64,000 bases of DNA from Sapria himalayana (lineage: Eukaryota > Streptophyta > Magnoliopsida > Malpighiales > Rafflesiaceae): positions 124,001-188,000 of the forward strand of contig JAREIK010012127.1 in assembly GCA_029783825.1 (NCBI GenBank). The letters are read 5' to 3'. The position numbers and the translations under genes were made by a program. The notes below the pieces were generated by a model that ran no database searches, was not told the DNA's origin, and saw only the letters and a list, made by a program, of their open reading frames with translations. Within the stretch, counting starts at the first letter, position 1. Every line of letters begins with the position of its first letter. Below are positions 61,501-64,000 of the stretch, one piece after another.

Positions 61501-62668
61501 CACCTGCCCCAATCTACGCACTCACTTTTCACGAACCTTACGCTGCACTCATGCACTATTATGTGTTTGTATGTGGGGATTGTGTTGTTATAATGAGCAT
61601 CCCTCTCTCCCTCTCTCTCTAGGAAATCCTAGGATTTGCATTCTTTTACTAGAGTTTGGTTTTGAGACCTCTATGTGCAAACTTGAGCCATGAAAACTCT
61701 GATCTCTAATAAAAAATCCCAGAAAACCTAATTTTTAGAAGAACATGAGCCAAAAACAGTATAATTTGGCCATTCATGATTTGTCTGTATGTATTAGAAG
61801 AACTCGTGAGTGTTCCCCCTTCCTCCAGATGCTATGACATGTTTACTCCGGAAGAACAAAAAGTACTGATGGAGTATCGCAAGGAAAATTTTGCGGCCAA
61901 AAAGCTCATATCTAATGAACGGAGGGCCATTGGGAAATGCCCGCTGACCCCCTCAGAGGTAACGTGACCCACTCGTCTTCTTTATTTGGACGATTTTTTT
62001 CGATCATCAGGCTCGACTTATATATATATATTTATTTATTTTTTTTTAATTTTTTTGTTATTTTTTCTTAGGTTGGACTTATATTACGTGCTATGGGATT
62101 TGATAATTCCACCAGGATATACGTGGCGGCCGGTCGACTATTTGGGGGGGACAAATATGTGAAACCATTTAGAGAATTGTTTCCTCGCCTGGAGAAGCAC
62201 AGCTTGCTGGGGAAAAGCGAGGAGCGGGCTCTCAGCAGCCAGGGGCTTCTAGGCTCTGCCGTCGATTACATGGTCTGCCTTCTGTCTGATATTTTCATGC
62301 CGACGTATGACGGGCCAAGCAATTTTGCTAACAATCTTGTTGGCCACCGCCTCTACCACGGCTTCCGCACAACCATCAGGCCCGACCGCAAGGCTCTAGC
62401 TCCAATTTTTATCAACCGTGAGAAGGGGAGGACACGTAGCTTCAGCGATGACGTTCGCCGGGTCATGTCTCGGGCGAGCTTTGGGGCGCCCCACAAGCGG
62501 CTCCCACCAGAGTCGTTCTATACGAATTCCTGGCCGGAATGTTTCTGCAAATTGCAGACGCAGAATCCACCCGATAGATGCCCACCGATTAGAGACTTTC
62601 AAACTCTAATTGATCAATCGGACAGTCTTCAGAATTCCGCAGCCCAGGCGAAGCTGGCTGAAGACTAA
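29766..62668 (+). CDS. O-fucosyltransferase family protein, eight coding segments over 33 kb
   Basis: Joined segments give 507 codons with stop (about 506 residues), typical for plant members of the GDP-fucose protein O-fucosyltransferase family. Layout: short basic N-terminus, one hydrophobic membrane segment (about residues 12-35) for a type II Golgi anchor, then the luminal catalytic domain. Family hallmarks are [18 protein letters not shown] with [10 protein letters not shown] (GDP-fucose region), [29 protein letters not shown] (containing the HLRFE motif), [20 protein letters not shown], and [20 protein letters not shown] near the C-terminus. The family transfers or is presumed to transfer fucose in the secretory pathway; the acceptor of this member is unknown. 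All seven introns are GT-AG and every junction keeps frame, with no internal stop. The start is unresolved. Introns 1, 4 and 6 are swollen by transposons. Confidence 0.93.
29913..30695 (+). other. Intron 1, 5' part: AT-rich filler
   Basis: Mostly AT-rich sequence without a gene. Around 30535-30620 a stretch reading TATGAGATTTGAACCTAGGA looks like an inverted tRNA B box of a SINE or similar old repeat, but no full element is visible. Confidence 0.5.
30696..31243. mobile_element. Non-autonomous hAT-like element (about 548 bp, GC-rich)
   Basis: Left end TAGAGGTGTCAAACGAGC, right end CCTATTTGTCATCTCTA, matching the terminal motif of the copies at 13736 and 42183. Adjacent flanks ATAAAAATAT and ATAAACATAT agree at nine of ten bases and include the likely target duplication. 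The inside is GC-rich (GGGCCG, GCACG, CTCGG words). Overlapping open frames in it come from composition and show no transposase motif. Confidence 0.75.
31244..31526. other. AT-rich intron filler
   Basis: (ATAA)n-like and (TA)n-like sequence at 31250-31380, then unremarkable AT-rich DNA. Confidence 0.5.
31527..31829 (+). repeat. 5' LTR of the outer copia element
   Basis: Matches 39434-39743 along its length (TATTATRAAYAATATTATG, GTATTTATATACACATTAAT, GAATAAGAAATCTCT). A primer-site-like GTTATCAGCATG follows at 31831, comparable to the TATCAGCACG form seen in many plant copia elements. Confidence 0.85.
31830..32006 (+). pseudogene. Outer copia, 5' internal remnant (gag missing, protease start)
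   Basis: Only about 175 bp separate the primer site from the inner insertion. It reads [20 protein letters not shown], then ASMHTIL, which resembles the start of the copia protease region (L-V-D-S-A-T-x-H-T-I). Practically the whole gag coding region is absent, so this copy was gag-deleted. Confidence 0.65.
32007..32338 (-). repeat. 3' LTR of the inner (opposite-strand) copia element
   Basis: On the - strand it begins TGTTATGGTAGGATT and ends CTTCACA, with proper TG...CA ends. CTCCAACTTGAGGAG, a polypurine tract, precedes it. It contains four consecutive 40-bp units at 32179-32338. Its partner at 35766 is 49 bp shorter. Confidence 0.92.
32179..32338. repeat. Four 40-bp tandem units in the LTR
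   Basis: The unit contains ATAAGGATATC then CATGATTCTTA and AATCCTACCATAACA, repeated exactly at 40-bp spacing with a few substitutions. The other LTR has two full 40-bp units and shorter 31-bp ones. Confidence 0.95.
32339..35380 (-). pseudogene. Inner copia polyprotein relic (- strand, gag-PR deletion)
   Basis: Read on the - strand. It starts [20 protein letters not shown], then [12 protein letters not shown] at about 35374-35270. It then jumps directly to [20 protein letters not shown], the end of protease, so most of gag and protease is missing. GAG-pre-integrase follows ([16 protein letters not shown], 35000). Integrase is at 34949-34221 ([49 protein letters not shown]). RT is at 33788-33290 with intact [14 protein letters not shown]. 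RNase H is at 32877-32340 ([17 protein letters not shown]). Few stops interrupt it, so it is among the younger insertions here. It lies inside the outer copia. Confidence 0.92.
35381..35745 (-). other. Inner copia leader between primer site and coding start
   Basis: GC-richer non-coding leader on the - strand. Open frames here are compositional, and no protein domain is recognised. Confidence 0.5.
35750..35765 (-). other. Primer binding site of the inner copia
   Basis: On the - strand TGGTATCAAAGGGATT directly follows the LTR end CTTCACA. This is the usual initiator-methionine-tRNA site of plant copia elements with one change (TCAGAG to TCAAAG). Confidence 0.85.
35766..36048 (-). repeat. 5' LTR of the inner copia element
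   Basis: Matches 32007-32338 except for fewer tandem units. The flanks of the whole insertion are AATAT (32002-32006) and GATGT (36049-36053), a possible 5-bp target duplication with two transition changes. Confidence 0.92.
36049..39420 (+). pseudogene. Outer copia polyprotein relic, continued after the insertion
   Basis: Resumes the protease end ([20 protein letters not shown], then [18 protein letters not shown] at 36176). GAG-pre-integrase follows ([18 protein letters not shown], 36394). Integrase is at 36500-37300 ([30 protein letters not shown]). RT is at about 37830-38500 with VYVDDLNII kept. RNase H is at 38580-39330 ([46 protein letters not shown]). Frame breaks are frequent. It was split between its protease motifs by the - strand copia, so it is older than that insertion. 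Confidence 0.88.
39434..39743 (+). repeat. 3' LTR of the outer copia element
   Basis: Begins just after the purine run AAAAGGAGAG and matches 31527-31829 with many substitutions. The divergence exceeds that of the inner LTR pair, consistent with nesting order. Confidence 0.85.
39744..40330 (+). pseudogene. Possible hAT transposase C-terminal relic
   Basis: Near 40020-40200, reading across frames gives [16 protein letters not shown] and later [20 protein letters not shown]. The order resembles the hAT dimerisation domain (A-R-D-L-L-x-I-P-x-S...S-E...F-S...L-R...V-E-A-L...D-W) and the better preserved copy at 44630-44790. The match is weak and no terminal repeats were found. Confidence 0.35.
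40331..41360. other. Intron filler with (TA)n/(GTAT)n microsatellite and a GC-richer island
   Basis: 40479-40530 is (TA)n passing into (GTAT)n. 40535-40720 is GC-richer with repeated CTAGGCT, GGCTAG and GGGCT words of unknown origin. The rest is AT-rich with no recognised gene. Confidence 0.6.
41375..41750. repeat. Imperfect direct duplication (about 170 bp units)
   Basis: 41375-41545 and 41580-41750 share TTGTCTAGATAGATAAT, CATGAAAAAAAA, GATACRTAAAAGAC and CTGTGATAC in the same order. Divergence is moderate. Confidence 0.8.
41751..42182. other. Intron filler, possible copia protease trace on the - strand
   Basis: On the - strand a stretch near 41880-41810 reads [19 protein letters not shown], loosely like the copia protease entry (S-W-I-I-D-S-G-A-T-D-H-M-T). 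The resemblance is weak and no further copia domain joins it convincingly. Confidence 0.3.
42183..45505 (+). mobile_element. Decayed autonomous hAT element with GC-rich terminal regions
   Basis: Ends are TAGGTGTCAAATAGGCTGGG and, on the right, CCCGGCCTATTTGACAAATC, giving inverted termini. Flanks AAGTATAA and TTGTATAA agree at six of eight bases, a likely decayed 8-bp target duplication. Subterminal regions (42190-42420 and 45300-45490) are rich in GGCACGAC, GGGCC and CGAGC words, like the small copies elsewhere in the window. Between them lies a transposase relic. The small copies at 13736 and 30696 look like non-autonomous relatives. Confidence 0.85.
43080..44885 (+). pseudogene. hAT transposase relic (BED finger to dimerisation domain)
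   Basis: Around 43185-43330 a BED-type zinc finger can be read: IWTYFN then CKYYKKIL and [10 protein letters not shown], with one zinc-binding Cys replaced by Tyr. The catalytic middle is largely scrambled. 44387-44790 keeps the C-terminal dimerisation domain: [20 protein letters not shown], then [20 protein letters not shown] and VISDRRFIV, ending EALTCMND before an Asp-rich tail. Many stops occur. The domains identify an hAT transposase, a DNA cut-and-paste enzyme; this copy is dead. Confidence 0.75.
45506..46470. other. Intron filler, continuation of the pre-hAT sequence
   Basis: No gene recognised. It presumably joins 41751-42182 once the hAT insertion is removed. Confidence 0.45.
46471..47000 (-). 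repeat. Pair of short LTR-like repeats with primer-site complements
   Basis: GATATCATG then TTTAATTCTAAGCTCATAAA (46478 on) and GATACCATG then TTAGATTCTAAGTTCATAAA (46836 on) begin two related segments sharing ACAACATTATA, TTATATAATG, CATATTGG and GTTCTCATTA/GCTCCCATCA. On the - strand each ends next to a CATGGTATCA-like primer site, the arrangement at a copia or TRIM 5' LTR. No coding sequence lies between them. A third similar GATATCATG start occurs at 56290. Confidence 0.5.
47053..47131 (+). CDS. O-fucosyltransferase coding segment 2
   Basis: Begins after TTTCCTAG and ends before GTATGT. It reads [20 protein letters not shown] then PRSVWP, the conserved entry to the luminal domain (LW..A.SG.W.PSSAPRS.WP). 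Phase 1 at its 3' end. Intron 2 is 132 bp. Confidence 0.93.
47264..47334 (+). CDS. O-fucosyltransferase coding segment 3
   Basis: Reads [20 protein letters not shown] then RSA, the N-terminal donor-binding signature of plant O-fucosyltransferase-like proteins. Flanked by ACAG and GTATGT. Intron 3 is 195 bp. Confidence 0.95.
47530..47618 (+). CDS. O-fucosyltransferase coding segment 4
   Basis: Reads [20 protein letters not shown] then DSNSFWHDD, following directly on segment 3. Phase 2 end (AG before GTACAT), completed by segment 5 after a 9.4-kb intron. Confidence 0.95.
47619..48050 (+). other. Intron 4, 5' part: AT-rich filler
   Basis: No gene. Near 47975 TTAGTATCACAGCAGAAG faintly resembles a copia primer site, without a recognisable LTR upstream. 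Confidence 0.4.
48055..48345. repeat. Degenerate GTGCA/GTGTGCAT repeat region
   Basis: GTGCA-type words recur every 10-25 bp. A longer unit recurs about 100 bp apart: GTGTGAACCCTAGTCAAGTG at 48120 and GCGTGAACTCTAATCAAGTG at 48220. Both strands are open here by chance of composition. Confidence 0.7.
48346..50623. other. Intron 4 filler with old repeat traces
   Basis: AT-rich with no recognisable gene. A junction near 49280 (ACTAGGGATAAT then TGTTGGGAGTTATTTTCGG) looks like a polypurine-tract and LTR start, but no partner LTR was found. Confidence 0.4.
50624..50631. repeat. Target-site duplication, left copy
   Basis: ATAATTAT directly left of the hAT element, identical to 54719-54726. Confidence 0.9.
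50650..50800. repeat. Subterminal GCGC repeat array of the hAT element
   Basis: Units GCGCACTGAG (10 bp) and GCGCAAG (7 bp) alternate for about 105 bp, followed by looser AAGGCGCAC words. The other end of the element (54660-54700) has GCGCCTGAGC and GGCGCGCCTC. Such clusters are typical transposase-binding regions in hAT elements, by analogy. Confidence 0.85.
51002..53720 (-). pseudogene. hAT transposase gene (BED/DUF659/dimerisation), lightly broken
   Basis: Read on the - strand. A BED-like region lies at 53720-53510. A Gly/Ser linker is at 53494-53192. Next come [20 protein letters not shown] and [20 protein letters not shown], the DUF659-type region (53155-52880). [13 protein letters not shown] is followed by a short GT-AG intron (about 52735-52647). 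Then comes [20 protein letters not shown], followed by [20 protein letters not shown], then [20 protein letters not shown] (52080-52000), and the dimerisation region [10 protein letters not shown] and [17 protein letters not shown] (51660-51400). The tail is acidic. In-frame stops (near 53190, 53156, 52965, 52808, 52496, 52082, 51334) break it. Confidence 0.88.
54236..54385. repeat. Four AAAACGACGTCGTTTT-type palindromes
   Basis: Palindromic units near 54236 (TGACATCGTTTTG), 54268 (CAACGTCGTTTTGG), 54314 (AAAACGACGTCGTTTTGAGG) and 54366 (AAAACGACATCGTTTTGGG) lie upstream of the - strand transposase. The GACGTC core is the C-box type recognised by plant bZIP factors. They may be promoter elements or transposase sites. 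Confidence 0.8.
54719..54726. repeat. Target-site duplication, right copy
   Basis: ATAATTAT directly right of the hAT element, identical to 50624-50631. Confidence 0.9.
54727..55299. other. Intron 4 filler
   Basis: AT-rich, resuming the sequence interrupted by the hAT element. No gene. Confidence 0.5.
55300..55466 (+). mobile_element. Terminal fragment of the GC-rich hAT family
   Basis: TGACCCGATACGACC, CTGGCATGACCCAGC and the end CCTTTTAACACCTATA resemble the right end of the 42183-45505 element. The AT-rich sequence before it (55100-55300) parallels 45050-45300. No left end was found, so this is a truncated copy. Confidence 0.55.
55467..57028 (+). other. Intron 4, 3' part
   Basis: AT-rich filler without a gene. 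It contains an LTR-like start at 56290 and a microsatellite, and ends in the acceptor TATCTGCAG before coding segment 5. Confidence 0.5.
56456..56532. repeat. (ATAAAGAAAA)7 minisatellite
   Basis: Seven perfect copies of the 10-bp unit ATAAAGAAAA plus partial ends. Confidence 0.97.
57029..57152 (+). CDS. O-fucosyltransferase coding segment 5
   Basis: Completes the split serine codon and reads [20 protein letters not shown], then [20 protein letters not shown] and Q before GTACTG. Phase 0 end. Intron 5 is 110 bp. Confidence 0.95.
57263..57546 (+). CDS. O-fucosyltransferase coding segment 6 (catalytic core)
   Basis: Reads [20 protein letters not shown], then [38 protein letters not shown], and [16 protein letters not shown]. 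The HLRFE arginine is the conserved residue tied to GDP-fucose binding in this fold. It ends GG before GTATGT and is completed by segment 7 after intron 6. Confidence 0.96.
57547..59045 (+). other. Intron 6, 5' part: AT-rich filler
   Basis: No gene or element recognised; a short open frame at 58102-58293 shows no domain. Confidence 0.5.
59046..59221 (+). repeat. Short LTR-like terminal repeat with primer site
   Basis: TGTTGAAGTTTAG to TTTCACA (about 176 bp), followed at 59222 by TGGTATCAGAGTGAACCC, a good initiator-tRNA primer site. A TATA-like CTATTTAAGAAC lies at 59148. Only one copy exists in the window. The size suits a TRIM or small copia element. Confidence 0.6.
59222..59239 (+). other. 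Primer binding site of an LTR element
   Basis: TGGTATCAGAGTGAACCC directly after the LTR end ACA, nearly the canonical plant copia site. Confidence 0.75.
59240..59700. other. Sequence downstream of the primer site, no gene recognised
   Basis: GC-richer than the surrounding intron, with GGCACAC, GTGTGCA and GGCGGAGGCG words. Open frames on the - strand here show no known domain. Confidence 0.4.
59700..60490 (+). pseudogene. Unrecognised protein-coding-like fragment, possibly a captured gene piece
   Basis: Two stretches look protein-like in composition. 59735-59872 reads [20 protein letters not shown], then [20 protein letters not shown]. 60133-60480 is open: [20 protein letters not shown], then [39 protein letters not shown], and [20 protein letters not shown]. 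The second stretch has balanced amino acids unlike the compositional frames nearby. I do not recognise the family. Between them the frames are closed. It lies behind an LTR and primer site, inside intron 6, in the same direction as the host gene. It may be retrotransposon-carried host sequence, an unknown gag, or a duplicated exon. Confidence 0.45.
60515..60870. repeat. Degenerate tandem repeat, about 55-65 bp units
   Basis: Six or seven units carry GAGAATATTT, then a T-rich stretch with TTGTTATT or TTGTCATT, then CTAAGT and GGCTA/GTCTA. It directly follows the open fragment and runs into its 3' end. Confidence 0.75.
60909..61480 (-). mobile_element. Truncated copy of the GC-rich hAT family
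   Basis: The left boundary reads AGAGGTGTCAAATGGGCCAG, the terminal motif of the family. GC-rich subterminal sequence (GGCCAGGCCCAGCACGGCC) runs to about 61110. AT-rich sequence to 61480 then parallels, in reverse complement, 44900-45300 of the larger element. The orientation is therefore opposite to that copy. No second terminus is visible. Confidence 0.65.
61481..61828 (+). other. Intron 6, 3' part
   Basis: No gene. It includes a CT-repeat (CCCTCTCTCCCTCTCTCTC near 61600) and ends in the acceptor TTCCTCCAG. Confidence 0.6.
61829..61958 (+). CDS. O-fucosyltransferase coding segment 7
   Basis: Completes the split glycine codon and reads [20 protein letters not shown], then [19 protein letters not shown] and TPSE before GTAACG. 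Phase 0 end. Intron 7 is 113 bp. Confidence 0.96.
62072..62668 (+). CDS. O-fucosyltransferase coding segment 8 (C-terminal, with stop)
   Basis: After CTTAG it reads [20 protein letters not shown] then [20 protein letters not shown]. The conserved [20 protein letters not shown] and [20 protein letters not shown] follow, then [12 protein letters not shown] and [14 protein letters not shown]. It ends QAKLAED and TAA. Higher GC than all surrounding sequence and no frame break indicate that the protein sequence is under selection or only recently was. Confidence 0.97.
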   Translation, partial: VGLILRAMGFDNSTRIYVAAGRLFGGDKYVKPFRELFPRLEKHSLLGKSEERALSSQGLLGSAVDYMVCLLSDIFMPTYDGPSNFANNLVGHRLYHGFRTTIRPDRKALAPIFINREKGRTRSFSDDVRRVMSRASFGAPHKRLPPESFYTNSWPECFCKLQTQNPPDRCPPIRDFQTLIDQSDSLQNSAAQAKLAED

Positions 62669-63300
62669 CAATTTTTTAACATAAATCTAGAATTTGATCT
62701 TCTTCAGACCAGCAACCATGAATGCTCATTAACTGATTCTTCGTGACATTTCATCTCATCAAAGAGATGAGGTGAAGTAAAATAACCTATCCCTATCAGT
62801 GACATACCTATAGAAGTGTTGGAATTTCATGGCTCATTTTAAGATATCATACCTGCCTAGCTACCAAAAAAGGTTAACCACTAAAGAGATGTGAATCATC
62901 ATATTTTATTATAATTTCAAAGTTAAATGTGTTTGTTTATAATTATTATCGAGATGATAGATCTAGTTGCATGTATCTATCCTAGGATTGGTAAGAAGGG
63001 ATTGGGGGGTGAAAAAAAATTCTAAAAAAAATTCTCATAGAACTTAAAGAGCTGGGAAAATAATTAAAAGAGTTATAATATTAGAAATATCCAACCTTTA
63101 AAAATTTCACATGGCGCTTATATTATATTTCACGGAAATTACCCTAAATCATTGTGATTGTACATTGACTGTTACGTCAAATTGTTATGACTGTGGACTT
63201 GTTTGGCCAACGTGTGGATGCACTGCAAGGTATTTTTCCCAGCCATATTTGAGGTCAAGCTGCTATCTAGAATAAATAGACCAAAGTGACGAACCAAAGA
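62669..63300 (+). other. 3' UTR and downstream flank
   Basis: Presumed 3' UTR follows the stop. A small hairpin-capable CATCTCATCAAAGAGATGAG lies at 62751. No unambiguous poly(A) signal was fixed. The remainder is AT-rich without genes. Confidence 0.45.
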
Positions 63301-63308
63301 TAAAATGT

Positions 63309-63400
63309 ATGACAAGGCGCGGGCAACGGGGGTTGTTGGCTGTGCCGTTGGGGCTTATAAATGCCCCGGCCACATTTTGGTCATTTATAAATGGGTCATC
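63309..63400 (+). pseudogene. Short gypsy-type reverse transcriptase scrap
   Basis: Reads RGQRGLLAVPLGLINAPATF then WSFING, matching the PFGL-x-NAPATF-x-x-x-MN signature of Ty3/gypsy reverse transcriptases. No neighbouring RT motif continues it, so it is a very short remnant. Confidence 0.55.
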
Positions 63401-64000
63401 ACAATCTGTTCTTTATGTTTTTGCAGTGGGGTGCTTGGATGGCGTCAATAAATCATTTAAAAAACGTGTTAATTATTTAAAACAAATATTCCAAATCTTG
63501 CAGTAAATAAAGTATATGTCAAATGAGGATCTTTTTCGCCCAATTTGAAGTTGCTTTGTTGAGTCGTGTTGATGCATGATAAGAGTAAACACCGATGCAC
63601 ATTTGAAGTGAATTATTACATGAAAAGGTGGAATAATATGGCCACAAATTATTTTCAAATACAAAAAAAAAAAAAAGTTTTCTCAAACCAAGTCCGAAGA
63701 CATATCTTCCTTACTGGGTTAAACCCAACAACTTATCATTTTGTCAAGGAATGACAAGAACACTATCGAGAGAGGCAATAGCAGGCTGGCTCAGGAAATT
63801 CAGGGAAGAAAATTTTCTAACCTAACACTGTGAGCATAGCACTGAAACTTATGATCATGAAAAAAAGAGCTCATGCACAAGCACCGGTGCAAAGCCAGAG
63901 GGCCAGCCCACAATTTTCATTGTTTTTTCAACGAGCACGAAAACCAACCCTAGAGCATTTCTTTGCTACAATGGGCTGCAAAGTATACTATCAATATCTG
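63401..64000. other. Downstream sequence, no gene recognised
   Basis: Contains an A14-like run near 63665. The last 250 bases are less AT-rich and might approach a neighbouring feature, but no coding pattern or splice structure could be supported. Confidence 0.4.

Overview
The window is nuclear DNA of a seed plant, most likely a flowering plant. The main evidence is one spliced host gene that is strongly AT-rich outside its exons, together with plant-type Ty1/copia and Ty3/gypsy (Tat/Athila-like) LTR retrotransposons and hAT DNA transposons. Nearly all transposon reading frames are broken by stops and frameshifts, so the insertions are old. No rRNA gene, convincing tRNA, CRISPR array or prokaryotic system was seen. 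All readings come from hand translation without database searches.

Layout. 1-7745 is the 3' part of a decayed Tat/Athila-type gypsy element on the + strand: RT, RNase H, integrase, an extra ORF in the env position, a polypurine tract and a long LTR. 7770-8046 is a gag remnant on the - strand. It runs directly into 8.4 kb of degenerate pyrimidine-rich triplet repeat (8047-16468), interrupted by a 0.6-kb ordinary spacer and a 0.45-kb GC-rich hAT element. 16980-20390 is a decayed copia element with a 3' LTR. 20560-23650 has inverted-repeat ends around a direct duplication. 23690-29400 is a second inverted-repeat unit split by a copia element (24500-29066).

29766-62668 is the one recognisable host gene, a plant GDP-fucose protein O-fucosyltransferase family member. 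Its eight coding segments join in frame at GT-AG introns to about 506 codons, spread over 33 kb. Intron 1 (17.1 kb) holds a non-autonomous hAT element, two copia elements nested in opposite orientations, an old hAT-like relic and a 3.3-kb hAT relic. Intron 4 (9.4 kb) holds a 4.1-kb hAT element with a perfect 8-bp target duplication. Intron 6 (4.3 kb) holds an LTR with its primer site, an unrecognised protein-like fragment, a minisatellite and a hAT end. Introns 2, 3, 5 and 7 are only 110-195 bp. No in-frame ATG was found at the expected start. Downstream of the gene there is only non-coding sequence and a short RT scrap.

The most interesting points are the size and origin of the pyrimidine tract, the oversized but coding-intact O-fucosyltransferase gene with its missing start codon, the gag-deleted nested copia pair, the structurally complete hAT element with ACGT palindromes, and the possible gene fragment behind the intron-6 LTR.
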